From positions 62,001-126,000 of the forward strand of contig NZ_MSCQ01000001.1 in assembly GCF_002954725.1 (NCBI RefSeq): a stretch of DNA of 64,000 bases. The letters run 5' to 3'. The notes under the pieces were generated by a model that made no database searches, was not told the origin of the DNA, and saw nothing but the letters and a program-made list of their open reading frames with translations. The stretch is from Photobacterium phosphoreum. Its GTDB lineage: Bacteria; Pseudomonadota; Gammaproteobacteria; Enterobacterales; Vibrionaceae. Position numbers and translations under genes: made by a program. Positions within the stretch are counted from its first letter, which is position 1; each line of letters starts with the position of its first letter. Shown here in pieces: positions 39,298 to 49,774 of the stretch.

Positions 39298-40701
39298 TCA
39301 GTAATTATTATACAGCGAAGTATAGTACTGTTTTTCAAATTGATTGATGGGGGGTAACGGACTGTCTTTTAATTCAGCAGCAGTAGGGTAGTAGTTGGTC
39401 ACTAACTGCACAAACAATAATGGTTGACCTGATTTGGTTTTAATAATACCTGCAAGGTTATAAGTACCAAATAATGAGCCTGTTTTAGCAATAATATTAT
39501 CTTTTAATGGCGCATTTCGAACACTTTTACGGTATTGAAGAGTGCCACTTTTACCTGCTACGGGTAAATCGGTAATCAAGCCTAGTTTAGGATGATGATA
39601 AATGTAAGTAAGCACTTCCATTAAATCATGCGTATTTAGGCGGTTATTTCGTGAAAGACCTGATCCATCAACCATGATGGTATTCGATAAATCGATATTG
39701 GCTTTTTGTTTTAGAATTGCCTTAATAGCAGCAACACCATTGGTATAACTACCCGCTTGATTAAAGTATTTAGCGCCGATGGTTTTAGCAAGGTTATCGG
39801 CAAATAAATTATCTGAGCGTTTAAGCATGATATACAGCAGCGTCGTTAATGGTGCCGACTGATGGGTTGCAACAATCTTACCGCTGATGGTGTCATTGCG
39901 TAAAATTTTACCGTCTAAACGGATCCCTGCTTGTTTTAATTCGCGCTTAATAATGGCCGTTGTATATAGCGTGGTATTTTGAACCGCAAATCGTAGTGCG
40001 AGTGGATCTTTTTTCGGTTGAATACAGCCTGTGATGTGGTAGCTATTATTATCATTGGCTTGCAGTGATAGCTCACAATATTGATCTTTCTGCTGCGTTT
40101 TTGTGACTACGATTGCGTCATTGGTTGCAGTGACTGGTTGGTGACTAGGAATATGCAGCCGTGTTTTAGCACCAAAGGCCATGTTTGAATATAGCGCCCC
40201 TTCAAAACAGTTATGTTCCAAAGTAATGCTACTTGAGGGGGCACTGTAGCATTGTGTCAGCATATCCCACGGTGAACCAACTGCATGTTCAAACCCTGTA
40301 AAATGACCACCATTAAGATAAAGGTTACCTTTAATGGTCGTAACGCCTTGTTGCTTGAGTTGACGTAATAGGTTAGCAATATCACTGCTTTGTAAGGTTG
40401 GATCACCACGAAAATTCAAAATGACATTATTACCTTGGGTCTCAAGGTTGGTGCTGAAACGGAAGTCATTACCTAAATATAATTTAGCCGCGAGTGCTGT
40501 CAGTAATTTTTGTGTGCTTGCAGGGGCTTGAAGATGACTCGCTTGGTGCTGGTAGATCACCTTGTTGGTCGCAGGGTTAACAACTAATAGTGAGGCGTCA
40601 CTGCCTGTTGGTAATTGCTTGAGGGCTTGCTGAGGCGCAAACGCTGCGAATGATGGCATGCTTGTGAGTAGCAAGGCAGAACAAATAAGTCGTTTAAGCA
40701 T
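39298..40701 (-). CDS. dacB: D-alanyl-D-alanine carboxypeptidase/endopeptidase PBP4 (DacB)
   Basis: This 467-residue class C penicillin-binding protein trims and cleaves peptidoglycan cross-links in the periplasm. A signal peptide (about 1-20, ending SFAA) is followed by the active-site motifs: STQK at 62-65, SDN near 301 and KTG in IAKTGSLFGTYN near 403. The big insert between the first and second motifs is typical of PBP4. It follows the porin on the same strand, as dacB and ompU lie together in V. cholerae. Confidence 0.95.
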   Translation of the reverse strand: MLKRLICSALLLTSMPSFAAFAPQQALKQLPTGSDASLLVVNPATNKVIYQHQASHLQAPASTQKLLTALAAKLYLGNDFRFSTNLETQGNNVILNFRGDPTLQSSDIANLLRQLKQQGVTTIKGNLYLNGGHFTGFEHAVGSPWDMLTQCYSAPSSSITLEHNCFEGALYSNMAFGAKTRLHIPSHQPVTATNDAIVVTKTQQKDQYCELSLQANDNNSYHITGCIQPKKDPLALRFAVQNTTLYTTAIIKRELKQAGIRLDGKILRNDTISGKIVATHQSAPLTTLLYIMLKRSDNLFADNLAKTIGAKYFNQAGSYTNGVAAIKAILKQKANIDLSNTIMVDGSGLSRNNRLNTHDLMEVLTYIYHHPKLGLITDLPVAGKSGTLQYRKSVRNAPLKDNIIAKTGSLFGTYNLAGIIKTKSGQPLLFVQLVTNYYPTAAELKDSPLPPINQFEKQYYTSLYNNY

Positions 40702-40802
40702 CGTGGGGTATAGTTATATAAAGGAAATGAGCAGCAATGATAGCTTTTTTAAGGTGCTGAGTAAAAATGTACCGCTTGAGTGTTCAGTTGCGATTAAATA
40801 AC

Positions 40803-40833
40803 AAAAAGCGCCGACCAAGGCCGACGCTTTTTT
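40803..40833. terminator. Terminator after the porin gene
   Basis: A GC-rich stem (AAAAAGCGCCGACC with two mismatches) is flanked by A and T runs. On the minus strand it ends the porin transcript before dacB. Confidence 0.85.
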
Positions 40834-40855
40834 GGTACGCTTTTAATCGCAGGGA

Positions 40856-41998
40856 TTAGAAGTCGTAACGAGCACCAAGAACAACTTGGTCAGATGCTGC
40901 AACTTTACCTACTTTGTTCTTATCAAGCATGTTGTATGTGTAAGAAGCGTAAGTGCGGAAGTTGCTGTTGAAGTAGTAAGTACCATCAACAGATACAGCG
41001 TTTGCTAACTCATCGTAAGCACCGCTAGTGTTGCGCTCATCTTTCATGAAGCCGTAAGTAGTAGTAAATACTGCTTTGCCCATGGTGTATGCGGCTGCAA
41101 ATTCGTAACCTTGAGAGTCAGTTAGGTCGCCATTTACTAAGTTATTTGCATCATGATGACCGTACTTGTATAGACCACCGAAGTATAGGTCGCCAACAGT
41201 GTACGATGCTACTACGAAAGTTTGCTTAGACGCTTGACTTGTTGTTGCGTTTTTAGCTTTATCTGCAGCACTTGCACTGTTAGAGAATGGGATGTTGTTA
41301 AATTCTTTTTGTGCTTTTTGTTGAGCATAACCCACACCTAGCGCAAGACCTGTATCACCTACCGCATATTTAGCCGCAGTTGAGAAACCATTTGCATTTG
41401 TCTTTTGGCCAGTTTGAGCATCGTAAGATGCACCATCAAATACGTAGTTTGCTTTGAAGGTTAGGTTGTTGAATGTACCAGAATAAGCTAGGTTATTTGA
41501 AGTACGATCAGAAACGGCTAATTTTGAACCACCAACAACAGAACCTGCGTATGCCATGATATCAGTGAAATCAGTGATCATACCTAGAGAGCCGTCAGCT
41601 TTACCGTAAACGATTTGGCCGTACTTATCGCTGTTTACACCCGCGTAGATGTAACGGTTTTCATCGTTAGCATTGTCAGATTTGAATTCACGCTCAAAGT
41701 AACCAATACCTTGTACACCATCAGCGATTTGTGTTTTCGCATCAATGTTTACACGTACACGAGAGATGTCTGTTACATCGTTGCTTGTGTGTTGACCTAC
41801 TAGTGCTTTTTCATATGCTGCTTGATTATTAAAAGAAGTTGCTAACTCTTGTTTACCATTTTCAGAAGAAAGTGCGCGAGCTTCTACACGGCCGCCGATA
41901 GCTAGGCTAGAAGTGTCGTCTGAATAAACTGTTGCTGCTGATGCTGCGCCAGAGAAAGTCGCTGCTGCTACTGCTAGAGCAATTAGGTTCTTGTTCAT
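40856..41998 (-). CDS. ompU: Major outer-membrane porin, OmpU type
   Basis: This 380-residue protein has a signal peptide ending ASA (about residue 21), a sequence rich in alternating polar and hydrophobic strands, conserved porin blocks (RVRVNIDAKTQIADG, GYFEREF, YGQIVYGKADG) and a C-terminal phenylalanine (VVLGARYDF) needed for barrel insertion by the Bam complex. It forms a general diffusion trimer by family. AAGGA lies seven bases before the ATG. The place between dacB and greA is that of V. cholerae ompU, which is activated by ToxR; that control is not shown here. Codon use looks optimised, as expected for an abundant protein. Confidence 0.9.
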   Translation of the reverse strand: MNKNLIALAVAAATFSGAASAATVYSDDTSSLAIGGRVEARALSSENGKQELATSFNNQAAYEKALVGQHTSNDVTDISRVRVNIDAKTQIADGVQGIGYFEREFKSDNANDENRYIYAGVNSDKYGQIVYGKADGSLGMITDFTDIMAYAGSVVGGSKLAVSDRTSNNLAYSGTFNNLTFKANYVFDGASYDAQTGQKTNANGFSTAAKYAVGDTGLALGVGYAQQKAQKEFNNIPFSNSASAADKAKNATTSQASKQTFVVASYTVGDLYFGGLYKYGHHDANNLVNGDLTDSQGYEFAAAYTMGKAVFTTTYGFMKDERNTSGAYDELANAVSVDGTYYFNSNFRTYASYTYNMLDKNKVGKVAASDQVVLGARYDF

Positions 41999-42606
41999 TA
42001 CCGAATCCTTTATATGATTTTTTTATAGGTTGCATTTCAATGCCAAATGCTATGGCGTTCTTTTTACTTGTGTCATTGGTAATATGTTAGTAAAAAAAAC
42101 TGAAAAATAGTTTAACTTGGCCTGTTTTAGGTTTTTTATGGCATTTATTTCTATTTTTATCAGTGTGTTATTTAAATAACTAAAAGTTCTAATTATTTTT
42201 TGTATTTTAGTTATATTTAGAAGATATTATTTTTTTTATGCTTTAAATGGTGGTTTTTATTTTGAATAGTGTGATTTGGCGCGCTTTTTATACTGATGAA
42301 GAGTAATCATTTAAATATTGATTGCGATAACAATCACGGTAGTAAGTAAGCGCTAACATAAGGTGAAATTAACCTAATATCGCGATGAAGAGTGAAAAAT
42401 GGTTTTTTTTTGCTCGCGAGATAACAAAAGAATTTGCTGATAAATAACAGTTAAATGCGGATTATCATTTATCAATGATGATCTCTTGCTCATCTTTGTT
42501 TAAAATAAACCAAATCATTTTTATTCTGTCAGGCTAGCTATAGGCTAGGCTGACGCTATTTACCTGAAATTGGCGAGCGCTATCAGGTTACAGAGGCTAT
42601 TTATTT
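41999..42606. other. Intergenic region between ompU and greA
   Basis: This 608 bp gap between divergent genes is AT-rich and has no supported coding frame. A small GCATTT/AAATGC hairpin lies close upstream of ompU near 42035, and structured sequence lies before greA. A long control region is usual for a regulated porin. I could not mark a promoter or ToxR/OmpR site with confidence. Confidence 0.5.
42528..42554 (+). promoter_or_regulatory. Inverted repeat upstream of greA
   Basis: GTCAGGCTAGC and GCTAGGCTGAC are inverted copies with one mismatch around TATAG, 52 bases before the greA start. A second small hairpin (ACCTGA at 42562, TCAGGT at 42583) lies between it and the gene. E. coli greA has a structured leader that yields small RNAs; this could be its counterpart or an operator. 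Confidence 0.45.
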
Positions 42607-43080
42607 ATGGAAAAAGTACCAATGACTGTTCGCGGCGAACAAAAGCTGCTCAAGGAACTCGAGGTATTATTGAAGCGTCGTCCACTTATTTCACAAGCAA
42701 TTGCTGAAGCGCGTGAACTTGGTGACTTAAAAGAAAACGCTGAGTACCACGCTGCACGAGAAGAACAAGGCATTTGTGAGGCTCAAATTCGTGATATTGA
42801 ATACAAATTATCAGTAGCACAAGTGATCGATGTGAAAACATTAACCAATACAGGTAAGGTTATTTTTGGTACAACTATCAAACTATTAGATTTAGATAGT
42901 GATAAAGAAATGATCTATCGTATCGTGGGTGATGATGAGGCAGATATTAAGCAAAACTTGATTTCAGTAAACTCACCGATTGCACGTGGTTTAATTGGTA
43001 AGTTAGCCGGAGATGAAGTTCAAATTACAACACCGGGTGGCTTAAAAGAATTTGAAATCATGGATGTACAATACATTTAA
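42607..43080 (+). CDS. greA: Transcription elongation factor GreA
   Basis: This 157-residue factor enters the secondary channel of RNA polymerase and stimulates cleavage of backtracked RNA. The N-terminal coiled coil has the acidic tip ([16 protein letters not shown], near residue 39), and the C-terminal FKBP-like domain has [16 protein letters not shown]. Size matches E. coli (158). Confidence 0.97.
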   Translation: MEKVPMTVRGEQKLLKELEVLLKRRPLISQAIAEARELGDLKENAEYHAAREEQGICEAQIRDIEYKLSVAQVIDVKTLTNTGKVIFGTTIKLLDLDSDKEMIYRIVGDDEADIKQNLISVNSPIARGLIGKLAGDEVQITTPGGLKEFEIMDVQYI

Positions 43081-43162
43081 TGATTAATTGCAGTTTGTCG
43101 TAACTAAAAATATAGACTATGTTTGACAAATAAGCGTTAACTTATTAATAACGGTAAGGTTT

Positions 43163-43194
43163 GTCGTTAGCAAAAAGAATTTATTGCCAACGAC
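43163..43194 (+). other. Hairpin in the greA 3' region
   Basis: GTCGTTAGCAA pairs with TTGCCAACGAC (one mismatch) around ten bases. No T run follows; the real terminator is just downstream. Confidence 0.4.
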
Positions 43195-43200
43195 GGCTAT

Positions 43201-43228
43201 AAAAAAGGCCGCTAGGCGGCCTTTTTTA
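43201..43228. terminator. Bidirectional terminator greA/yhbY
   Basis: AAAAAAGGCCGC pairs perfectly with GCGGCCTTTTTT around TAG. The right edge overlaps the yhbY stop codon (43226-43228), so the minus-strand terminator begins right at the stop. Confidence 0.95.
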
Positions 43229-43522
43229 TTTGCGAGGAAGCTCGATTTTACGTGCTTCAGTCTGACGGTATAACACTAATGTTTTACCGATGACTTGTAC
43301 TTTTTCAGCTTTCGTTTCGCGAACAATAGCGTCAACGATCAAAAGTTTAGTTTCACGTTCTTCAGAAGCCACTTTCACTTTAATCAGTTCATGGTGGTTG
43401 AGAGCAAGATCGATTTCAGCTAGTACCGCTTCAGTCAGACCGTTAGCACCCATAAGAACAACAGGTTTTAGGTTATGGGCAAGGCCTTTTAAGAATTGCT
43501 TTTGTTTTGTGCTTAGATTCAT
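43226..43522 (-). CDS. yhbY: Ribosome assembly RNA-binding protein YhbY (CRM domain)
   Basis: This 98-residue single-domain CRM (KhpA-like fold) RNA-binding protein associates with pre-50S ribosomes in E. coli. The signature GxxG loop appears in VLMGANGLTEAV, near residue 22. It is convergent with greA and divergent from rlmE, the same local order as in E. coli and V. cholerae. Confidence 0.95.
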   Translation of the reverse strand: MNLSTKQKQFLKGLAHNLKPVVLMGANGLTEAVLAEIDLALNHHELIKVKVASEERETKLLIVDAIVRETKAEKVQVIGKTLVLYRQTEARKIELPRK

Positions 43523-43734
43523 GATGACTCTATTTTTTTAGTTACAAGGGTTGAAAACGCGACATTCTACCGCCATCTACTCTAGAAGACTAATTTGTTT
43601 GATAGATGAGAGTCGGAAAATCTACAGTGATTATGTTGCACTGCACATTTTTAGGGCGCAATCTAATGAATTAGGTGCGATAAAGTCTTTAGCCGACGTA
43701 TACTTACTAAGTATGGCAACTCATTAGGTTTATC

Positions 43735-44364
43735 ATGAGTAGAAAAAAACAATCCGCTAGCTCAGGCCGGTGGTTAAAAGAACATTTTGACGATAAATAT
43801 GTACAAGAGGCACAAAAACGGGGTTACCGTTCGCGGGCTTTCTTTAAAATTGAAGAAATTCAAAATAAAGATAAATTATTAAAACCAGGCATGACAGTGG
43901 TTGACCTTGGTGCTGCACCAGGTGGTTGGTCACAGTATGCGGCAGAAATTGTAGGAGATGAGGGACAGGTCATCGCTTGTGATATTTTGCCAATGGATTC
44001 ACTGCCAGGGGTTAACTTTCTCCAAGGTGATTTCCGAGAAGAAGCAGTATTAGAGGCTTTATTAACACGCATTCAACCAGATATGGTTGATGTGGTAATG
44101 TCTGATATGGCACCTAATATGAGTGGTAACCTTGCATCCGACCAACCTCGAGCGATGTACCTTGTTGAACTTGCATTAGATATGTGTCGACAAGTACTTG
44201 CACCGAATGGCAGTTTTGCGGTAAAAGTTTTCCAAGGTGAAGGCTTCGACCAATATCTTGCTGATATTCGTGGCATGTTTAAAGTGGTCAAAATTCGTAA
44301 ACCTGATTCCTCGCGAGATCGTTCGCGTGAAGTCTATATTGTGGCTACAGGTTACAAACTGTAG
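43735..44364 (+). CDS. rlmE: 23S rRNA (uridine2552-2'-O)-methyltransferase RlmE (FtsJ)
   Basis: This 209-residue heat-shock methyltransferase modifies U2552 in the A loop of 23S rRNA, a late 50S step. SAM-binding [15 protein letters not shown] lies near residue 57, and the catalytic K-D-K-E tetrad is traceable from K38 through SDMAPN and [11 protein letters not shown]. Size equals E. coli RlmE. ftsH follows after 40 bases, a conserved pair. Confidence 0.97.
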   Translation: MSRKKQSASSGRWLKEHFDDKYVQEAQKRGYRSRAFFKIEEIQNKDKLLKPGMTVVDLGAAPGGWSQYAAEIVGDEGQVIACDILPMDSLPGVNFLQGDFREEAVLEALLTRIQPDMVDVVMSDMAPNMSGNLASDQPRAMYLVELALDMCRQVLAPNGSFAVKVFQGEGFDQYLADIRGMFKVVKIRKPDSSRDRSREVYIVATGYKL

Positions 44365-44404
44365 TAATCTACATTCATCTTTTAGTTATCGCGAGGTTAA
44401 CACC

Positions 44405-46357
44405 TTGAGTGACATGGCAAAAAACTTGATTTTATGGCTGGTCATTGCTGTTGTTCTTATGTCTGTATTCCAGAGTTTCGGAACCAATAGTAATAGTACC
44501 AAAGGCCAAGTCGATTATACGACATTTGTCCGTCAAATCGGTCAGGATCAGATAAAGGAAGTACGATTCAATGATCGTGAAATCACTGTAACCAAACGTG
44601 ATAATGCGAGCTATGTAACATACTTACCTGTCGCAAATGATCCTAAGCTGTTAGACGATCTTATTAACGCAAACGTAGCGGTTGCGGGTACTCCACCTGA
44701 AGAGCCAAGCCTTTTAGCTTCAATCTTCATTTCGTGGTTCCCAATGTTATTGCTTATTGGTGTTTGGATTTTCTTTATGCGTCAGATGCAGGGCGGTGGT
44801 GGCAAAGGTGCCATGTCGTTCGGTAAATCTAAAGCACGTATGATGGGTGAAGACCAAATCAAAACAACCTTTGCTGATGTAGCAGGTTGTGACGAAGCTA
44901 AAGAAGACGTTAAAGAATTGGTTGATTACTTACGTGATCCAAGCCGTTTCCAAAAGCTAGGTGGTAAAATCCCAACAGGTGTGTTGATGGTTGGTCCTCC
45001 TGGTACGGGTAAAACTTTACTGGCAAAAGCGATTGCTGGTGAAGCTAAAGTACCGTTCTTTACTATTTCTGGTTCTGACTTTGTTGAAATGTTCGTTGGT
45101 GTGGGTGCATCCCGTGTCCGTGATATGTTTGAACAAGCGAAGAAAGCAGCGCCTTGTATTATCTTTATCGATGAAATCGATGCGGTAGGTCGTCAACGTG
45201 GTGCTGGTGTTGGTGGTGGTCATGATGAACGTGAACAAACACTGAACCAAATGCTGGTTGAAATGGATGGTTTTGAAGGTAATGAAGGTATTATCGTTAT
45301 TGCCGCAACCAACCGTCCTGACGTACTTGACCCAGCCTTACTTCGTCCAGGTCGTTTCGACCGCCAAGTTGTTGTTGGTCTTCCGGATGTACGTGGTCGT
45401 GAGCAGATTCTTAAAGTTCACATGCGTAAAGTGCCGTTAGATGGTGATGTTAATCCGTCATTGATTGCTCGTGGTACACCAGGTTTCTCTGGTGCTGATC
45501 TAGCAAACCTTGTTAACGAAGCGGCATTGTTTGCTGCTCGTGGTGATAAACGCACTGTTGCAATGATTGAATTTGAACTAGCAAAAGACAAAATCATGAT
45601 GGGCGCTGAGCGTAAATCAATGGTGATGTCTGAAGATCAGAAAGCATCAACCGCATACCATGAAGCGGGTCACGCAATTATTGGTCGTTTAGTACCGGAT
45701 CACGATCCAGTGTACAAAGTGTCAATTATTCCACGTGGTCGTGCATTAGGTGTGACAATGTACTTACCAGAGCAAGATCGTGTAAGTCATTCTCGTGAAT
45801 TCTTAGAATCTATGATTTCAAGTCTTTACGGTGGTCGTCTAGCTGAAGAGCTTATCTATGGTCGTGAGAAAGTATCGACAGGTGCATCGAACGATATTGA
45901 ACGTGCAACTGATATTGCACGTAAGATGGTGACTCAGTGGGGCTTCTCTGACAAATTAGGACCATTACTATACGCAGAAGACGAAGGTGAAGTATTCCTT
46001 GGTCGTTCAGTAACACAAAGCAAGCATATGTCTGATGACACAGCGAAGCTGATTGATACTGAAGTTCGTATTCTAATCGATCGTAATTACCAACGCGCAC
46101 GTCAAATTTTGACTGATAATATGGATATCATGCATTCTATGAAAGATGCATTGATGAAATATGAAACCATTGATGCGGGTCAGATTGATGACTTGATGGA
46201 ACGTAAAGCTGTAATCCGTCCACCGAAAGGTTGGACTGATGAGGGTGATACGTTGCGTAATGCACCAGAAACTGAAATTGCTCCTGATGAGCCAATCGGT
46301 GATGGTATTGATGCGCTATCTGAGCAAGATGATACAGATAGCAAGCCTCAAGCATAA
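44405..46357 (+). CDS. ftsH: ATP-dependent zinc metalloprotease FtsH
   Basis: This 650-residue membrane-anchored AAA+ protease degrades misfolded membrane proteins and regulators such as sigma-32 and LpxC. Two membrane segments (about 9-25 and 100-120) enclose a periplasmic domain, followed by Walker A GPPGTGKT, Walker [12 protein letters not shown], the second region of homology with RPGRFDRQ and the zinc site HEAGH. The start is the TTG at 44405, with GAGG eight bases upstream; the usual annotated ATG is three codons on, at 44414. The C-terminal tail after residue 600 differs from E. coli, as expected. Confidence 0.96.
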   Translation: MSDMAKNLILWLVIAVVLMSVFQSFGTNSNSTKGQVDYTTFVRQIGQDQIKEVRFNDREITVTKRDNASYVTYLPVANDPKLLDDLINANVAVAGTPPEEPSLLASIFISWFPMLLLIGVWIFFMRQMQGGGGKGAMSFGKSKARMMGEDQIKTTFADVAGCDEAKEDVKELVDYLRDPSRFQKLGGKIPTGVLMVGPPGTGKTLLAKAIAGEAKVPFFTISGSDFVEMFVGVGASRVRDMFEQAKKAAPCIIFIDEIDAVGRQRGAGVGGGHDEREQTLNQMLVEMDGFEGNEGIIVIAATNRPDVLDPALLRPGRFDRQVVVGLPDVRGREQILKVHMRKVPLDGDVNPSLIARGTPGFSGADLANLVNEAALFAARGDKRTVAMIEFELAKDKIMMGAERKSMVMSEDQKASTAYHEAGHAIIGRLVPDHDPVYKVSIIPRGRALGVTMYLPEQDRVSHSREFLESMISSLYGGRLAEELIYGREKVSTGASNDIERATDIARKMVTQWGFSDKLGPLLYAEDEGEVFLGRSVTQSKHMSDDTAKLIDTEVRILIDRNYQRARQILTDNMDIMHSMKDALMKYETIDAGQIDDLMERKAVIRPPKGWTDEGDTLRNAPETEIAPDEPIGDGIDALSEQDDTDSKPQA

Positions 46358-46372
46358 TTGCTAAGTGAATCG

Positions 46373-46403
46373 AAAACCCTGACTTAGGTCGGGGTTTTTT
46401 TTT
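46373..46403 (+). terminator. Terminator after ftsH
   Basis: AAAACCCTGAC pairs with GTCGGGGTTTT (one wobble) around TTAG, then more T. Confidence 0.9.
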
Positions 46404-46426
46404 GTTGAAATTTTCGGAGCCATAAC

Positions 46427-47260
46427 ATGATGTTAATCAGTAAAGGTAAGGCACTTGATCTTACAACGCCTCAAGTGATGGGGATTGTTAATATTACCCC
46501 TGATTCATTTTCAGATGGCGGAAAATATCATCAATTAGAGAGTGCGTTACGTCATGTTGAATTCATGATCGAAGCAGGTACTGCGATCATTGATATTGGT
46601 GGAGAATCAACTCGACCCGGTGCCGCTGATGTTAATGTTGAGAGGGAGCTTGCACGAGTTATTCCAGTAATAGAGGCCATTCGACAACGGTTTGATTGTT
46701 GGATTTCGATTGATACTAGCAAAGCATTAGTGATGACTGAGGCGGTTAATGCTGGCGCTGATTTAATTAATGATGTCCGTGCGTTACAAGAGGTTGGGGC
46801 ATTAGATGCTGCAGCTAAGGCGAATGTTCCTATCTGCTTGATGCATATGCAAGGTCAACCGCGTACAATGCAGTCCGATCCCCATTATGTCGATTTGATT
46901 ACTGATGTGAATCAATTTTTGAACGAGCGTATTCAAGCTTGTGAGCAATATGGTATTGCGCGCCAACAATTAATTTTAGATCCAGGTTTTGGGTTTGGTA
47001 AGACAATGGCGCATAATTATCAATTATTAGCGCAGCTTGAACAATTTCATCAATTTGGTTTACCGTTATTAGCGGGAATGTCTCGTAAATCAATGATATC
47101 GAAATTATTGAATAAACCGCCAATGGATTGTGTCGCTGGAAGTTTAGCCTGCGCAACTATTGCAGCAATGAAGGGGGCGCAAATAATTCGGGTTCATGAC
47201 GCACAAGAGACAATTGATGTTATTCGAGTCTGTAATATAGTGGCAAATTATTCTAAATAA
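46427..47260 (+). CDS. folP: Dihydropteroate synthase FolP
   Basis: This 277-residue TIM-barrel enzyme condenses p-aminobenzoate with the pterin pyrophosphate in folate synthesis and is the sulfonamide target. Signatures include GIVNITPDSFSDGG, DIGGESTRPGA, SIDTSKA and GMSRKSMI. GGAG lies seven bases before the ATG. It precedes glmM, as in E. coli. Confidence 0.97.
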   Translation: MMLISKGKALDLTTPQVMGIVNITPDSFSDGGKYHQLESALRHVEFMIEAGTAIIDIGGESTRPGAADVNVERELARVIPVIEAIRQRFDCWISIDTSKALVMTEAVNAGADLINDVRALQEVGALDAAAKANVPICLMHMQGQPRTMQSDPHYVDLITDVNQFLNERIQACEQYGIARQQLILDPGFGFGKTMAHNYQLLAQLEQFHQFGLPLLAGMSRKSMISKLLNKPPMDCVAGSLACATIAAMKGAQIIRVHDAQETIDVIRVCNIVANYSK

Positions 47261-47355
47261 TGTCGATATAATTTCGTTATAAATGAAAGATTGTAAACTA
47301 AAGCACTATGCTAATTACAATCAATATACTTATAAAATAGAGCTAGGAGCGTAAA

Positions 47356-48693
47356 ATGGCTGAACGTAAGTTCTTTGGTACAGATGGTATTCGTGGTCTT
47401 GTTGGTGAAGGTCCTATTACGCCTGAGTTTGTAATGAAGCTTGGTTGGGCGGCAGGACGTGTATTATCGAAAACAGGGACTAAAAAAGTCTTAATCGGTA
47501 AAGATACTCGTATTTCAGGTTATATGCTGGAATCTGCGTTAGAAGCAGGTTTAGCGGCAGCTGGTTTGAAAGCGGCTTTTACCGGCCCTATGCCAACCCC
47601 TGCTGTTGCTTACCTAACTCGTACATTTCGTGCTGAAGCGGGTATTGTGATTTCTGCATCACACAATCCTTACCATGATAACGGCATCAAATTCTTTTCG
47701 GCTCAAGGTACTAAATTACCGGACGCAGTTGAATTAGCCATTGAAGCTGAAATGGAAAAACCATTAACGTGTGTTGAATCAGCACTATTGGGTAAAGCAT
47801 ACCGTATTGATGATGCAGCTGGCCGTTATATTGAGTTTTGTAAAGGTACATTCCCTAATCATTTGAGCCTTGAAGGTTTTAAAATTGTTGTTGATTGCGC
47901 TCATGGTGCAACTTACCACATCGCACCGAAAGTTTTCTCTGAATTAGGTGCTGAAATTATTACTATTGGTTGCGAGCCAAACGGTATCAATATTAATGAT
48001 AAAGTGGGTGCTACTGATGTTGCTGCATTGCAAGCTAAAGTGTTAGCAGAAAAAGCTGACTTTGGTATTGCTCTTGATGGTGATGGCGACCGTGTGATCA
48101 TGGTTGATGAGTTAGGTAATAAAGTTGATGGCGATCAGATTGCTTATATCATCGCACGTGATGCATTGCGTTGTGGTGAGCTAAAAGGTGGTGTGGTTGG
48201 TACATTAATGACAAATATGGGCATGGAAGTTGCTCTTAAAAATTTAGGCATTCCTTTTGTACGTGCAAAAGTGGGTGACCGTTATGTTATGGAAGAGCTG
48301 TTAAATCATAATTGGCTGATTGGTGCTGAAAACTCAGGCCATGTTATTTTACTTGATAAAGTAACAACAGGAGACGGTATTGTCGCTGGTCTACAGGTCA
48401 TGGCTTCTATTGTTGCAAGTAAAATGAGCTTAAAAGAGCTGAGTGATGGCATGACAATGTTCCCGCAAGTATTGGAGAACGTCCGCTTTAAAGGTGATAA
48501 TGATCCACTACAATCAGCGGCTGTTATTGCTGTGACACAAGCAGTTGAACAAAAATTAGGTGATAATGGTCGCGTATTATTACGTAAATCAGGCACCGAA
48601 CCATTGATTCGTGTTATGGTTGAAGGCCAAAATGCAGCTGATGTTCAGCAATATGCGTTGGATATTGCAAAAGCAGTAAAAGAAAACTGCTAA
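47356..48693 (+). CDS. glmM: Phosphoglucosamine mutase GlmM
   Basis: This 445-residue enzyme interconverts glucosamine-6-P and glucosamine-1-P for UDP-GlcNAc, peptidoglycan and lipopolysaccharide. The phosphorylated serine is S102 in ISASHNP, the metal loop is DGDGDR, and the phosphate-binding [12 protein letters not shown] is near the C-terminus. Size equals the E. coli enzyme. Confidence 0.98.
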   Translation: MAERKFFGTDGIRGLVGEGPITPEFVMKLGWAAGRVLSKTGTKKVLIGKDTRISGYMLESALEAGLAAAGLKAAFTGPMPTPAVAYLTRTFRAEAGIVISASHNPYHDNGIKFFSAQGTKLPDAVELAIEAEMEKPLTCVESALLGKAYRIDDAAGRYIEFCKGTFPNHLSLEGFKIVVDCAHGATYHIAPKVFSELGAEIITIGCEPNGININDKVGATDVAALQAKVLAEKADFGIALDGDGDRVIMVDELGNKVDGDQIAYIIARDALRCGELKGGVVGTLMTNMGMEVALKNLGIPFVRAKVGDRYVMEELLNHNWLIGAENSGHVILLDKVTTGDGIVAGLQVMASIVASKMSLKELSDGMTMFPQVLENVRFKGDNDPLQSAAVIAVTQAVEQKLGDNGRVLLRKSGTEPLIRVMVEGQNAADVQQYALDIAKAVKENC

Positions 48694-48748
48694 TGTAATG
48701 ATTATTGATAATCGCTTAATTTTTTAAAGCATTATTCAATAAAGGTGG

Positions 48749-48780
48749 AGGCTGGCTAATAAAATAAAGTCAGCCTTTTT
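48749..48780 (+). terminator. Terminator after glmM
   Basis: AGGCTGGCT pairs with AGTCAGCCT (one wobble) around a ten-base AT-rich loop, then TTTTT. Confidence 0.8.
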
Positions 48781-48963
48781 ATTTTGATGACTTTGCTTTT
48801 GGCTAAATGTTGTGCAAGTGGTTCGGAATATTCACTTTTTGAGTAAATATTACTTGTCACTGTTACAGGGTTTCGCTAGTATTCATTCGCTCTCTAGATA
48901 AGAGGAATGCGCTGGCACTGCTAAAGCAAAGCCGGTATAGCAATTTAACCATAGGTGGAACCC

Positions 48964-49356
48964 ATGTACGAAATTCTACTTGTGATTTATCTTGTCGCTG
49001 CGCTTGGTGTAATTGGCCTAGTAATGGTTCAGCAAGGTAAAGGCGCAGATATGGGAGCTTCATTCGGGGCTGGTGCTTCAGGAACTTTGTTCGGCTCTAG
49101 CGGCTCAGGAAATTTTCTAACTCGAATGACAACACTTTGTGCACTTATTTTCTTTGTTATAAGTCTTGTTCTTGGCAACATTAGTACCAAGCAAGCTGCA
49201 GGAACAAGTGGCTGGGATAACCTTTCGGCTCCTGCTACCACACAAACTGTTGAACAACCAAAGACTGCAATAACTACTGATAAAGTAGTGGCAGCAGAAA
49301 AAACAACTGAGAACACTGCTGAAACAACACCAGCAACAAGTGAAAAATCTCAGTAA
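48964..49356 (+). CDS. secG: Preprotein translocase subunit SecG
   Basis: This 130-residue subunit of the SecYEG channel has two membrane helices (about 2-20 and 52-72) joined by a glycine-rich loop (GASFGAGASGTLFGSSGSGNF), diagnostic for SecG. A threonine/glutamate-rich tail of about 45 residues follows. The ATG at 48964 has AGGTGG five bases upstream. The next gene is tRNA-Leu, 11 bases downstream, so they are likely transcribed together, as in E. coli. Confidence 0.95.
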   Translation: MYEILLVIYLVAALGVIGLVMVQQGKGADMGASFGAGASGTLFGSSGSGNFLTRMTTLCALIFFVISLVLGNISTKQAAGTSGWDNLSAPATTQTVEQPKTAITTDKVVAAEKTTENTAETTPATSEKSQ

Positions 49357-49367
49357 GTAAAGATTTA

Positions 49368-49452
49368 GCCGAGATGGTGAAATTGGTAGACACGCTAGCA
49401 TGAGGTGCTAGTGCCGCAAGGTGTAGGGGTTCAAGTCCCCTTCTCGGCACCA
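49368..49452 (+). tRNA. leuU: tRNA-Leu (anticodon GAG)
   Basis: This 85-base tRNA has an encoded CCA (49450-49452). The acceptor stem is GCCGAGA/TCTCGGC, the anticodon stem CTAGC/GCTAG with loop ATGAGGT, a long variable arm follows, and the T loop is TTCAAGT. It reads CUC and CUU codons and corresponds to E. coli leuU, which also lies between secG and metY. Confidence 0.97.
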
Positions 49453-49509
49453 TTATACTGGTTACTTGTAATAGTAACATCTGAACGGTATACTCTGTTC
49501 AGAATCGGA

Positions 49510-49586
<77 letters not shown>

Positions 49587-49675
49587 CTTTCCTGAAAATA
49601 GACTATTCTTACTTTTGAATGTTTGTTTTCTTACTAAGACTCTTGCTTGCATGGTTTTAGTAATCAGGGTCCAGT

Positions 49676-49706
49676 AATAAAAAACCCCGTATTCGGGGTT
49701 TTTTAT
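49676..49706 (+). terminator. Terminator between metY and rimP
   Basis: AATAAAAACCCCG pairs with CGGGGTTTTTATT-like sequence around TATT and is followed by T and A. It lies upstream of rimP, so it may act as a partial attenuator, with some read-through or an internal promoter feeding rimP-nusA. Confidence 0.85.
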
Positions 49707-49774
49707 TATCTGAAACATGACCATTCAGGTATTTACTGGGCTTTATGCCCTTTTTTTGTTTCCGGGGGGTTGTC

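Noticed and set aside
44237-44404. N-terminal extension of ftsH overlapping rlmE
   Set aside because: It lies in another frame of the rlmE coding sequence, is unconserved, and the GAGG site fits the TTG at 44405.
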